From Verrucomicrobiaceae bacterium (GTDB taxonomy: Bacteria; Verrucomicrobiota; Verrucomicrobiia; Chthoniobacterales; Chthoniobacteraceae), in contig SXWH01000206.1 of NCBI GenBank assembly GCA_005791535.1, positions 1 through 38,674 of the forward strand: a stretch of DNA of 38,674 nucleotides. The letters run 5' to 3'. Within the stretch, counting starts at the first letter, position 1; every line of letters starts with the position of its first letter. Both the position numbers and the translations under genes were made by a program. This document shows, one piece after another, positions 1 to 10,400 of the stretch. Under the pieces are notes generated by a model that did no database searches, was not told the origin of the DNA, and was given only the letters and a program-made list of their open reading frames with translations.

Positions 1-462
1 CTTCTCGCCATCGAACACCGCGGCGAGTTCCACGCCATCGAGCGCCTTCGTTTTGCAAACGAGGAAGCCGCTCGTCGTACCGCGCCACACTTCCCTCCCC
101 TGCCAGTGGATGATGGTGATACCATCCACAATGCGCGTGGAAATCCCGCGGCCCGCGACCGGGCCTTTCGGCGGAACGGCGCTCGCGCGAAGCTCGGGGC
201 TTTTCTCGCGCACCTTCACGCCCGCGCCCGGCTCGCTTTCCCACAGGGTCTTCTCGCCATCAAACGCAGCGGCGAACTCGCGCCCGTCAACCATCACCGC
301 GGCAGCGCGGAGCGGATTCGTGGTGCGGCCCTGCCACACCGTGGCACCGTTCCAGGTGACGAGGGCTTCGCCATTGACCGAGGAAGTGGAAATCGGCCCC
401 GCAAACGTTGCCGCATGGAACAGCAGCAGCGGCGGAAGCACGCGGAACGCCCGCGATTTCAT
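1..462 (-). CDS. Secreted tandem-repeat protein, 3' end outside window
   Basis: An open frame runs from the ATG at 460-462 to the window edge (154 codons, no stop), so the C-terminus is missing. The N-terminus has a short basic region and a hydrophobic stretch ending near AATFAG, which looks like a signal peptide. The rest holds two copies of a ~55-residue unit. Each has the order GxIST, VxG, a W, a short gap, VWxGxT, then (A)AxFDGEK; copy one reads FDGEKTLWE and copy two reaches FDGEK at the edge. I do not recognise the family. The start is 14 bp after the pdhB stop on the same strand, so it is probably co-transcribed with the pdh genes, though nothing shows a role in pyruvate metabolism. 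An exported protein of unknown function is the safest call. Confidence 0.7.
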   Translation of the reverse strand, partial: MKSRAFRVLPPLLLFHAATFAGPISTSSVNGEALVTWNGATVWQGRTTNPLRAAAVMVDGREFAAAFDGEKTLWESEPGAGVKVREKSPELRASAVPPKGPVAGRGISTRIVDGITIIHWQGREVWRGTTSGFLVCKTKALDGVELAAVFDGEK

Positions 463-476
463 CAGACGCGTTTCTT

Positions 477-1451
477 TTAGCAGATGGACAGAACGCGGGA
501 GACGATATCGAGCGGCCGCGGGAGCTGCTTCTTCTCAAGCTCCGGCGAGTAGATGGCCGGCGCGTCGATGGAGCTGATCCGGAGCACGGGAGCGTCCAGG
601 TCGTCGAACGCCTTTTCCATCAGGATGCTGGAGATTTGTGCGCCGACGCCGCAGAAGGGTTTGTTTTCCTCGATGAGGACCGCGCGGTGAGTCTTGCGAA
701 CGCTCGCGAGGATGGCCTCCTCATCGAGCGGACGGATGCTGCGGAGATCGACCACTTCAGCGTTGATGTTGTGCTCCGCAGCGAGGATCTCGGCGGCGCG
801 AAGCGCAGTGAGCGCGGCGCGACCGTGTGCGATGAGCGAGATATCGCTGCCCTCGCGCTTCACATCGGCCTTGCCGAGCGGGATGAGGTATTCCTCCTCC
901 GGCACTTCCCATTTTTCACCGTAGAGAAGCGTGTTCTCCATGAACATGACCGGATCATTGTCGCGAATGGCCGTCTTCATCAGCCCCTTCGCATCATACG
1001 CAGTCGCCGGGCAGACGACTTTCAAGCCGGGGACGTTTGCGAGGAAGTTTTCGTGCGTGTGCGAGTGCGTCGCACCGACATTGGTGCCGCCGTTCGCAGG
1101 TCCGCGGACGACGATGGGGCAATTGATGAGGCCGCCACTCATGTAGCGGACTTGCGCGGCGTTGTTGATGATCTGGTCCCACGCGACGGTGGCAAAGCTC
1201 CAGAACATGAGCTCCATCACAGGCCGGATGCCGAGCATGGATGCACCGATGCCCATGCCGATGAACGCAGCCTCGGAGATGGGCGTGTCCATGACGCGCT
1301 TGTCGCCCCACTTTTTCCAAAGTCCGCGGGTGACTTTGTATGCGCCGTCGTATTGGGCGACTTCCTCGCCCATGAGGACGACGTTTTCGTCGCGTGCGAG
1401 TTCTTCGTCAAAAGCCTGGTTGAGTGCGTCGCGGTATTCGATGAGTGGCAT
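477..1451 (-). CDS. pdhB: Pyruvate dehydrogenase E1 component, beta subunit
   Basis: Encodes 324 residues, the usual size of an E1-beta chain. With PdhA it forms the thiamine-diphosphate E1 that decarboxylates pyruvate and acetylates the lipoyl group of E2. The N-terminus MPLIEYRDALNQAFDEEL and the following GEEVAQYDGAYKVT segment are typical of the family; the Glu in GEEV is the one expected to touch the cofactor. DTPISEAAFIGMGIGASM and the C-terminal transketolase region (VVDLRSIRPLDEEAI) follow in the normal order. It lies 13 bp after the small membrane-protein gene and downstream of pdhA, so it belongs to one transcription unit. There is no good Shine-Dalgarno before the ATG, as at many genes here. 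A related 2-oxoacid or acetoin E1-beta is possible, but pyruvate fits best. Confidence 0.95.
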   Translation of the reverse strand: MPLIEYRDALNQAFDEELARDENVVLMGEEVAQYDGAYKVTRGLWKKWGDKRVMDTPISEAAFIGMGIGASMLGIRPVMELMFWSFATVAWDQIINNAAQVRYMSGGLINCPIVVRGPANGGTNVGATHSHTHENFLANVPGLKVVCPATAYDAKGLMKTAIRDNDPVMFMENTLLYGEKWEVPEEEYLIPLGKADVKREGSDISLIAHGRAALTALRAAEILAAEHNINAEVVDLRSIRPLDEEAILASVRKTHRAVLIEENKPFCGVGAQISSILMEKAFDDLDAPVLRISSIDAPAIYSPELEKKQLPRPLDIVSRVLSIC

Positions 1452-1464
1452 GGTGGTAAGGTGG

Positions 1465-1815
1465 TTATTGTGGGTGAGTGTTGGACTCGTTCTTTGTTCC
1501 GGGGATTTTTAAAATGTAGGCCAGCAGCATGAGCACGCCGACTGTGGTGAAGAGCACCGGGGCTTCGATGCGTGTCTCGAGCACGCCCGTCTGCCGCAAC
1601 ACGGAGAGGATGGACGCGACGATGAGTGTGATGCCGACGACGAAGTTAAAGCGTTCCAGCCCTCCGAGTGTGAGAAGCAGCAACCCGGAAACACCAAGCC
1701 CGGCGACCCATATCCAGTCGACGCGCGGGATGATCCCCATGGAATTCAGCAGCCACGCAATGCCCAGCGAGATAATGAGGAGGGAGATGCCGATGGCGCA
1801 TTTGCGGCTTTCCAT
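1465..1815 (-). CDS. Small four-helix membrane protein within the pdh cluster
   Basis: Encodes about 116 residues from the ATG at 1813-1815. A TTG at 1846-1848, with AAGG a few bases upstream and only 6 bp from the pdhA stop, would give 127 residues and is a credible alternative start. Four hydrophobic segments are visible: CAIGISLLIISLGIAWLL, WIWVAGLGVSGLLLLTL, FNFVVGITLIVASILSV and VLFTTVGVLMLLAYIL. The tail is short and polar. The layout resembles the small membrane domains found in LiaF/DUF5668-like proteins, but I cannot assign a family. It sits between pdhA and pdhB with gaps of 39 bp (6 bp from the TTG) and 13 bp, so it is almost certainly co-transcribed with them. Its function is unknown. 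Confidence 0.8.
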   Translation of the reverse strand: MESRKCAIGISLLIISLGIAWLLNSMGIIPRVDWIWVAGLGVSGLLLLTLGGLERFNFVVGITLIVASILSVLRQTGVLETRIEAPVLFTTVGVLMLLAYILKIPGTKNESNTHPQ

Positions 1816-1854
1816 GGAGCCGGATTTGTTTGCGACTGGAGACTCCAAGGGACC

Positions 1855-2952
1855 TTAGTCGTTGAAGAAGTGCTTGCCGGTGCGGCCTGCCTCCGTCTGG
1901 CGATCCACCTCGAAGTAGACATCCTCGGTAATGCTCGACTCCGCCGGATACGGGCTCTCGTCTGCAAACACCGCGCTTTGCTCTGCCTCAGTCTTCGCGG
2001 CTTCGTCTATGGCGTCGAACTTCTCTTCCGTCAGCACGCCCTCGGCAATCAGCTTCGCCTTGAAGACGTTGATCGGGTCGTGGTTCTTTTTGTAAAACTC
2101 GATCTCCTCACGCTCGCGATAGCCGCCCGGGACGTTGTGCTTCGCATCGGCGACGGAGTGACCGTAATAGCGGTAGGTGTCGATCTCCAGCATCGTCGGC
2201 CGGCTTTCGTTGTGTGCGCGGTCGAGCGCCGTCTGCACCGCTGCGCGGACTTCGTAAATATCCGTCCCCTCACACTGCGCCCACTCGATGCCGAATCCCG
2301 CGGCGCGCTCGGCGAGGCAGGACTTGAATGCGCTGCTCCGCTCCAGACTCGTGCCCATGCTGTAGCCGTTGTTTTCGATGATATAAATCACCGGAATATT
2401 GAAGAGCGAAGCCATGTTCAGGCTCTCGTAAAGACATCCTTGGTTCACCGCACCGTCGCCCATGAAGCACATCGCCGCACCCTTCGCGCCCTTGTATTTC
2501 AGAGCGTACGCAAGCCCGAGACCCAGAGGTGTCTGCCCGCCGACGATGCCGTGCCCGCCCCAGTAATTCTTGTCCGGCGCGAAGAAGTGCATCGAACCGC
2601 CCTTGCCCTTCGAGCATCCCGTCGCCTTGCCATAAAGCTCCGCCATGCACTCGTTCATCGTCATGCCAACCGCAAGTGCATGACCATGATCGCGATAAGC
2701 GGTGATGACGTGGTCGTCGTCGCCCATCAGCGACACACATCCGACCGCGACCGCCTCCTGCCCATTATAAAGATGGAGAAAGCCGCCCATTTTCTTCTGG
2801 GTGTACTGACGGAGCGATTCGGTCTCAAAGTTCCGGATGCGCACCATGTCCGTGAGGAGCTTGATTTTCTGCTCCGGGGAGAGGCGTGTGTTCGTCGGAG
2901 ACTTGGCGAAGTCCGGTTTGGAAGCGTCCTTGGATTTTGCAGAGGTGGCCAT
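1855..2952 (-). CDS. pdhA: Pyruvate dehydrogenase E1 component, alpha subunit
   Basis: Encodes 365 residues from the ATG at 2950-2952. The frame stays open upstream to 3099, but that extra N-terminus is not family-like. Family landmarks are YRDHGHALAVG, GKGGSMHFF and the thiamine-diphosphate/Mg motif, GDGAVNQG at about 165-172 closing with NN at 194-195, a 30-residue spacing normal for this motif. The phosphorylation-loop-like region YRYYGHSVAD follows. It catalyses the decarboxylation step of pyruvate dehydrogenase together with PdhB. The first ~25 residues are lysine- and serine-rich and probably disordered. It is the first gene of the pdhA / membrane protein / pdhB / repeat protein cluster. 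The 220 bp upstream probably carries the promoter; TAGAAT (minus strand, 3020-3025) is a weak -10 candidate. Confidence 0.95.
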   Translation of the reverse strand: MATSAKSKDASKPDFAKSPTNTRLSPEQKIKLLTDMVRIRNFETESLRQYTQKKMGGFLHLYNGQEAVAVGCVSLMGDDDHVITAYRDHGHALAVGMTMNECMAELYGKATGCSKGKGGSMHFFAPDKNYWGGHGIVGGQTPLGLGLAYALKYKGAKGAAMCFMGDGAVNQGCLYESLNMASLFNIPVIYIIENNGYSMGTSLERSSAFKSCLAERAAGFGIEWAQCEGTDIYEVRAAVQTALDRAHNESRPTMLEIDTYRYYGHSVADAKHNVPGGYREREEIEFYKKNHDPINVFKAKLIAEGVLTEEKFDAIDEAAKTEAEQSAVFADESPYPAESSITEDVYFEVDRQTEAGRTGKHFFND

Positions 2953-3172
2953 AGCGATTCGGTTTTTAAGGTAAGATTGCCGCCGGACCGGACAAAAAGT
3001 GCCCAAATTCGACGTCGTGATTCTATGACATGACGAAAATCGCGCAACATTCGATTCACATTTGTCGAAAATTCTGCGCACGGCTTTATCCGCCCGCAAT
3101 TCCGGGAAAACTATGTAAAAATCCGCATCGAAATCGTTGACGCAGCCGCTCCCGGGTGCGGTGCGGGGCGGC

Positions 3173-4048
3173 TCAGCAGGGGCGGATATCGAGGGAGAAA
3201 TCGACGGCGGGTGCGGAGTGGGTGAGTGCGCCGACGCTGATGAAGTCGACTCCGGTGGCTGCGATTGCGGAGACGGTGTCGAGGGAGACGCCGCCGCTGG
3301 CTTCGTAGGCGACGGGTTTGTCTGCGCGAAGGCGGACGGCTTCGCGCATTTCGTCGAGGGTCATGTTGTCGAGCATGATGACGTCGATGCCGTCGAGGGC
3401 GAGGAAGTCGCGGACGTTTTGGAGGGACTGGGCTTCGACTTCGATGCGAAGGCCGGGGTGGTTTGCGCGGAATTCGCGGATGCCGGCGGCAAGGCGGACG
3501 AGGTCGGTGGCGGCGACGTGGTTTTCCTTTGCCATGGCCATGTCGTAGAGGCCGAAGCGGTGGTTGGTGCCGCCACCGGCGACGACGGCCGCCTTTTCCA
3601 ATGCGCGGAGGCCGGGTGTGGTCTTGCGGGTATCGAGGATGCGGGCATTGTGGGGCTTTACGGCATCGACAAAGCGGCGGGTGAGTGTGGCGACGCCGCT
3701 GAGTTGCTGGATGAAGTTGAGGGCGGTGCGTTCGCCGGTGAGGATGCTGCGGGTGCTGCCGGAGATTTCGAGGACGGTGTCGCCACGGCTGAGGGCGGAG
3801 CCGGATTCGCGGACGATGCGGACTTCGAGGGAGTCGTCCACGAGCTCAAAGGCGCGTTTTCCGACTTCCACTCCGGCAAGGATCGCTGCGGGGTGTTTGC
3901 AGAAAATCTTTGCGACGCTGCGCTGGTCCGCAGGCACGAAAGTGGCGCAGGTGACGTCGCCGGTGCCGATGTCTTCCGCGAGCGCGACGGCGACGGGGTC
4001 GGGCAGTTGGTGGACGTATTGTTTCCAGGAATCTCGAGTTGCAGCCAT
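3173..4048 (-). CDS. nadC: Quinolinate phosphoribosyltransferase (nicotinate-nucleotide pyrophosphorylase, decarboxylating)
   Basis: Encodes 291 residues from the ATG at 4046-4048; the open frame extends to 4099 but the added residues are arginine-rich and unlike the family. The enzyme makes nicotinate mononucleotide from quinolinate and PRPP in de novo NAD synthesis, in the cytoplasm. The hallmark EDIGTGDVT is at about 25-33. Further markers are the Arg in TGERTALNF, DTRKTTPGLR, GGGTNHRFGLYDMAMAKENH with substrate-binding His and Lys, the Glu in EVEAQ, MLDNM, and EASGGVSL with SVGALTHS near the end, all in the normal order. It is followed on the same strand by pdhA after 220 bp, so co-transcription is uncertain. 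No other nad genes are nearby. Confidence 0.96.
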   Translation of the reverse strand: MAATRDSWKQYVHQLPDPVAVALAEDIGTGDVTCATFVPADQRSVAKIFCKHPAAILAGVEVGKRAFELVDDSLEVRIVRESGSALSRGDTVLEISGSTRSILTGERTALNFIQQLSGVATLTRRFVDAVKPHNARILDTRKTTPGLRALEKAAVVAGGGTNHRFGLYDMAMAKENHVAATDLVRLAAGIREFRANHPGLRIEVEAQSLQNVRDFLALDGIDVIMLDNMTLDEMREAVRLRADKPVAYEASGGVSLDTVSAIAATGVDFISVGALTHSAPAVDFSLDIRPC

Positions 4049-4158
4049 GGGACAGCGGGAATAGCGGCGGCGGCGGGTAATTGTAAGGAAATATCGCAAC
4101 CCGGGGCGATGTTCATTTTCCCGCTATGGCGCGGGCGGGGAAATGGATAATAGGGGGC

Positions 4159-4359
4159 ATGGCCACATACGTTTACGAAACCATTCCGCAGAAGCCCGGC
4201 CAGAAGCCGCGGCAGTTTGAAGTCGAACAGAAGATGAGCGACCCGGCGCTGACGCACGATCCGAAGACCGGCGAACCGGTAAGGCGGATCATTACCGGAG
4301 GGAGCCTGATCACGCGGGGTACGAGCATCCTTTCGATGAACCGCCCGAAAAGGCGCTGA
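4159..4359 (+). CDS. FmdB-like small protein lacking the zinc-ribbon cysteines
   Basis: Encodes 66 residues from the ATG at 4159, preceded by AGGGGGC, a good ribosome site; an upstream in-frame ATG at 4126 adds only a short unlikely tail. The pattern matches FmdB-type regulatory/zinc-ribbon proteins: MATYVYE for the usual MPxYEYxC, then FEVEQKMSDPALT, HDPKTGEPVRRIITGG and a short basic tail. In the usual family two CxxC pairs flank this region. Here there is no cysteine at all; the spots are filled by ETIPQKPG and HDPKTG. It is therefore either a metal-free branch of the family or a protein that has lost its ancestral zinc site. It is divergent from nadC. Its function is unknown. Confidence 0.8.
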   Translation: MATYVYETIPQKPGQKPRQFEVEQKMSDPALTHDPKTGEPVRRIITGGSLITRGTSILSMNRPKRR

Positions 4360-4389
4360 TTTCTATCGATCCTGTAAGGCACGCACCGG

Positions 4390-4418
4390 TTGCCTTTTGG
4401 GAAGTCTGCGATCATAGT
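4390..4418 (+). promoter_or_regulatory. Candidate sigma-70-type promoter of the first giant gene
   Basis: TTGCCT at 4390-4395 and CATAGT at 4413-4418 are separated by 17 bp, each matching 4 of 6 consensus bases. Initiation about 7 bp downstream would leave a leader of only ~5 nt before the ATG at 4430, so the transcript would be nearly leaderless. This fits the absence of a Shine-Dalgarno there. Found by eye only. Confidence 0.35.
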
Positions 4419-4429
4419 GTCGGGCTCTC

Positions 4430-7400
4430 ATGCCCCGAACCTTTCGCGCACTTCTCACCACATTCCTGATTGCATCCGCCGCACATGCCGGCGTGGTGAT
4501 CAATGAAATCATGTACCGTCCGGCTGCCACGTATCCGGAGCCGGTGCAGTTGGAGTTTATCGAGCTCCACAACACGGACCCGGCCCCAGCAAACATCGGG
4601 AACTGGGTGCTGAACTCCGGGGTGAATTTCACCTTTCCCGCAGGAACGACAATCCCGGCGGGAGGATTCGTCTTGGTGGCGGCGGACCCGCTGCAGGCCG
4701 AGACTGCGTACGGACGCACGGACTTCCTAGGGCCGTGGACGGGGACGCTTTCCAACAATGGCGAGCGCATCCGGCTCTCGAAACCCGGCGTGACGCCCGG
4801 AACTTTCGACAAGGTCGATGAAGTGACGTATTCCAGCGAGGGCGACTGGGCTTCGAGGGTCCGTGTGGTCGGCGGCGCCGCAGCGGGAGGCTGGGACTGG
4901 TCCACAAACGCGAGCATCGGGCACTCGCTCGAACTGCGGAACCCGGCATTGAGCAACGATAACGGGCAAAACTGGAGTGCCTCGACGAATTTAAACGGCA
5001 CCCCGGGAACCGCCAACTCCGCGCTCGCTGCGAACATCGCTCCAATCATCAAAGCGGTGAAGCATTCCCCCGCAGTCCCGAAACCCGCGGACCCGGTGAC
5101 GATTTCGTGCGAACTGAATGACGAGACGGTACCCGCCGGGCTGGGCGCGACGCTTTTCTGGCGGAACGCCACCACGGCGTCGCCGGGCGCGTTTCAATCG
5201 CTCGCGATGACCGGTGATGGAACGGGGAAATTCTCCGCCACGCTTGCTGCGCTGCCGAATTTGAGCATCGTGGAGTTTTACATTTCCGCGACCGACGGCG
5301 CGCTGACCCGCACATGGCCGGCGGCGACCGCGGAAGGGCAGACGGCCAACTGCCAGTATCAGGTCATCAACGAAACGCTGAACAACACGGACACCTATTA
5401 TTTCATAGTGATGACCGCCGCGGAGAACGCGATTTACGAAGGCCTCGCGACTTCGAGCGACCGGCAGATGAATCAGACGTTCATCACCTACCGCGCGGGT
5501 GAAGCATCGATCCGCTACCGCGCCGGAATGAGAATTCGCGGGAAAAGCAGCCGCAGCTACGTGAACCGGCCGATGCGAATCGCAATCCCCGGAGATGACT
5601 TGCTCGATGGTGAAAGCGCACTGAATCTGAACCCGAAATACCCGTGGCTGCAGTTCGCAGGCATGCGGCTGATGCAGGCGAGCGGAGTCCGCGCCGCGGA
5701 TGCCCTGCCTGTGGAAGTCCGCCGAAACGGCGTGGAATACTCGACCGGCTCCGCCAATGCGCAGGACTTCGGGAAATGGGTGCGGGTGGAGGATGAAGGG
5801 CGGATGTTGGTCGCGAATCACTGGCCCGGGGCGGATACCGGAAACCTTTACAAGAACGGCGCCGGCAGCACGACGCTCGGCTGGCGCTCCGGGCAGGCTA
5901 CACCTTCGAATCCGGACGGTCTGATCGACGGGTGGAGCAAGCAGAACAACAGCGACGCGAACGACTGGAGCGATTACCAGAACTTCGCCACCGTATGGCA
6001 GACTCAGGCTGCGAGCCATTTTACAGGCGGAACCGCCGGGAACGTGCAAAGCTCCACGTGGCAGGGCACGGCGTTTTCCGCGTCTGCGATTACCCAACTG
6101 GAAACGGTGGCGGACCTCGATCAATTCGCACGCTGGTTCGCGGTGATGACGATTTTCGCCGACAATGAGACGAACATCTCCAACGGTCGCGAGGACGACT
6201 ACGCGGCTTACTTTTATCCCGAAGTCGACGGCCGGCGGAGAATGCAGCTCATCGCGCACGACTTCGACACGATATTCGGGGAGGGCGATTCCAAGATAAC
6301 CGCGACGGCTCGCGGATTGTTCGACATGACGGAGACGGGCGACAGCTTCAAACCGCTGCTCCCGCTTTTCGGTGATTCGACGACTGCCGGAAACGCCGCC
6401 TTCCGCACGAAGTATTTCAACGCGATTCGCGAACTGTACGGAACCGTGCTGAACTCCGACACGACCGGCAATCCGAACCCGCCCTTCTATCAATGGGTCG
6501 ATGCAAACCTGACCGGGTGGGTTCCCGCCGCGACGATCACTTCGATCAAAACTTGGATGACGGCGCGGCAGGCGCATTTGCTCGGATTGATCGGTGCCGC
6601 GGCCATTACGCCTCCGGTTGCCACCTCGACTTCCACGCTCGCGGCGACGCCCGCAGGCGGCGTGGTGATCCACGAAGTCCTGGCAAACAACCGGAATGTT
6701 TACGCAAACGGCGCAAGCTTTCCCGATGTGATCGAGCTGCGAAATACCGGGGCTTCGCCGGTGGATGTCTCCGGCATGACGCTGAGCGACGATCCTTTGG
6801 TTCCGGCGAAATACACGCTTCCGGCGGGAACCACGATCCCGGCAGGCGCGACACTCGTTATCCATGCCGACGCAGCGACCGAGGCCCCGGGACTTCACGC
6901 GGGCTTTCAACTCGATAGCGATGGCGACTCGGTGCTGCTTTACGCGAGCGCGGCAAACGGCGGAGCGCTGGTGGACTCCGTGAATTTCGGCGCGCAGGCG
7001 GAGAATCTTTCCATCGGCAGAACCGGCGGCGCGCTCAACACGTGGGCGCTTTGCACTCCCACGATCGGAGCTGCGAACACGGCGGTCGCCACGCTCGGCT
7101 CGCCGGCGGCGCTGAAGATCAATGAATGGGGAGCGAATCCGGACTATTTGCTCAGCGGCGATTTTGTGGAGCTCTACAATCCGTCCGCACAACCGGTGGC
7201 AATTGGCGGAATGCGCGTCACCGATGACCCGATCAACTACTCGGCGCGCCACGTCTTCCCGCCGCTGAGCTTCATGCCAGCCGGCGGCTTCCTGCGCATC
7301 AACGCCCGCGGCGGCGACGCCTCGCCGGGGAATTCGACCGAGCTCGCATTCTCGCTGAATTCGACATTTGGACAAATCGCGCTCTCCGGTGCGAATGGCA

Positions 7401-10400
7401 CCACGGTGGATCTCGTTCCCGTAGTTGGCCAGCCGCGCGATACGTCCACCGGGCGCTCGCCCGACGGTGCAACGACGCTGGCCAGATTCGCACTGCCCTC
7501 GACTCCTCCCACGCCCGGTGCATCGAACATCGCACCGCCAGCGGGTGTGATAAACTTGATCAACTCCCTGCGGGTTACCGAAATTCTGTTCCGGCCCAAT
7601 GCGCTTGAATACATCGAACTCCAGAACACCGGCACCACGACTCTCGATCTCTCCGGAGTCCAGTTTACATCGGGCATCTCCTACACGTTCGACACCGGCG
7701 TCACTCTTGCGCCGGGAGCTTTCGCCGTCATCTGCAAAGACCGTGCGGCATTCATCGCGCAGTTTGGAGCGCTGCCCAATCTCGCGGCGCGGAATTTCAC
7801 GGGAACGCTCGATAACGCAGGCGAGTCCATCGCGCTTCAGCCACCGGCGCCGTGGAATATCAACATTCTGAATTTCAGCTACGATCCGGACTGGTTCACG
7901 GACCCGACGTCCAACCACAGTTTCGTGACGAACAACCCCGCGCAGACGGCGGCGCGGGACTGGAATGAAAAGGAGACGTGGAGCCTTTCTCCGCAGGTTC
8001 TCGGGTCGCCCGGAAGTGATGGCCCTCCTGCTATCACGAGCGCACTCACGGCATCTGCGCTCACCGGGAATGCTTTCAACTATCAGATCGCCGCGACACG
8101 CCTTCCGCTTTCCTACAACGCGACGAGCCTTCCAAGCGGTCTCGTCGTGGATACGGGATCCGGGCTCATTTCCGGAACCCCGCAGGTCAACGGAGTCTTC
8201 AACGTTTCAATCTCCGCAACGAACAGCGGCGGCACGGACACAAAGACGCTGGTTCTGACGATATCCCTTCCGCCACCGCCGGTAATCACCAGCTCGCTTG
8301 CCGCGCAGGCCGCCGTTTCGGCGCCATTCTCGTACCAGATCACGGGAAGCAATAATCCCACGAGCTACAACGCGACGGGAATGCCCGCGTGGCTTTCGGT
8401 GAATACGGGCACGGGCGTACTTTCGGGCACCCCGCCAGCCATCGGAACATTCACGGCGACCATCACAGCGACGAATGCGGGTGGATCGGATTCAAAGACG
8501 CTCAGCATTGAAGTGAGCGATGTCGGCCCGTTTGCGAATTTCCAATGGGAGCCGATCTCCGCGCAGGTTGCGAACACGCCGTTCAACGCGACGTTGCGGG
8601 CCGTGGATTCGTTCGGGCGCACGGTGAACTACAATGGTCCGGTCAATGTGGGTGCCATCGCCTCCACCGCCGGCGGAGTCTCCACCATGGGCGTGGTTCT
8701 TACGGAACTCGGATGCAGCAGCCCGACTCCCGACTATTTTGAAATCGAGAACCTCGGCAGCACGGCGGTAAATACGGCCGGCTGGTTCGTCATCACGAAC
8801 CGCTCCTCGCAGGGTGTGAACTCCGCGCTCGCGACGACGTGGGCACTGCCTGCAAGCCTCGCGCCCGGACAAATCGTCGGCGCAACCGACGGCACTTCGA
8901 GCACGAACGAAACCTACTACGGTGTCGATATCGACTGGCCCGGCGCGCCGAAGGGATGGGTGATTCTTTCCGACGCATCCGGCACCATCCGCGACTTCTG
9001 CGCGTGGGGCTACACGGCGGCTGAAATTGCGACGATCAATGTGACGTCCGGAGGATTCACCTACACGATCGGTTCGCAGTGGAGCGGAGACGGTGCCCCC
9101 ATTCCGCCTGCGGGAAGCTCGCTCTTCCGGAGTGGCATTTCGGACTCCAACAGCTCTGCAAATTGGGCGCTCGGCTCTACGCCTTCCCCGCGCGGCGCGC
9201 AGAACAGCGGTCTCGCTGCAGCCGTGCCTCTCGCGGTTGCGCCCGGGAGCATTACACTCGCCGCCGGCGTCGCGACCGTGCCCGTCCGTGTTTTCAACAT
9301 CGGATTTGCGACGCTCACCGCCACGGCGCAGGGCACGCCCGTCGCGTACTCGTCTGCGTTCGACGTGACGACTCCCGCGGCAAACACGCCTCCCTACTTT
9401 ATTGCCGGGGGGAATCAGACAGTGCCGATCGACAGCGGTGCGCAATCGATCGTGGCGTGGGCAACGGGAATCCGGCCCGGTGCATCGAACGAAGCCTCGC
9501 AGACCGTGTCCTTCGTCGTGTCATCGAACAATCCCGCACTGTTTTCCGTGCAACCGGCGGTCGATGCCGGTGGTGCGCTCACCTTTACACCGCAGGCCCA
9601 GGCGGCGGGCACTGCGGTGGTTTCGGTTACACCGTTGGACAATGGTGGCACAGCAAACGGCGGCATCGATACCGGTGCGGCACAGAGTTTCTCCATCACC
9701 ATCCTGCCGAACACGCCGCCGTCATTCACCAAAGGCGCGGACATTACGGCGGGCCAGACAGCGGGTGCCGTCACGCGCACCGGTTGGGCGACCGCGATCA
9801 GTGCGGGAGCCGGCGAGACGCAGCAGACCGTTTCGTTCACCGTGACGAACAACAACAATGCACTGTTCTCCGTGCAGCCGGCGGTGTCGCCGACTGGCAC
9901 GCTCACGTTCACCCCGGCTGGAAATCTCACCGGTGTGGCCACGGTTTCGATTACGGCCGTCGATAGCGGCGGAACCAATGCGGGCGGTCTGAATTCCAGC
10001 GTGACGGCGACGTTCACGATTTCCATCGTCGGCGTGAATCAGACACCGACCTTCACCGCGGGCGCGAATCTCTCCGTTCGTCACAACGTTGGTGCGCAGA
10101 CCATTTCGAACTGGGCGACTGAGATCAGCGCGGGCCCTGCCGAGGAGGCCGGCCAGACGCTCACCTTCGAGGTGAGCAATTCGGCCAACGATATCTTCCT
10201 CGTCCAACCTGCGATCTCCGCGTCGGGTACTCTCACGTTTACGCCGCATCCGTGGCGGAGCGGTTCAGCCACGGTCACGGCGACTCTGCGCGATAACGGC
10301 GGTGCGGCAAACGGAGCCATCGATTTCATCACCCGGCAGTTCACAATCACCACCCGCGCCGTCAATGACGCGCCGTCGTTCGTTCCAGTGGCCACGACGA

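Noticed and set aside
2953-3099. N-terminal extension of PdhA by 49 residues
   Set aside because: The added part is Cys/Arg-rich and unlike E1-alpha proteins; the ATG at 2950-2952 gives a family-like N-terminus.
3137-4150. A plus-strand frame rich in Gly/Asp/Ala opposite nadC
   Set aside because: Composition is a mirror of nadC codon usage; no real protein features.
4991-7918. A 975-codon open frame on the minus strand inside the first giant gene
   Set aside because: It is antisense to clear LTD/CotH domains, has an Arg/Gly-rich shadow composition and no domain pattern. High GC makes such frames common.
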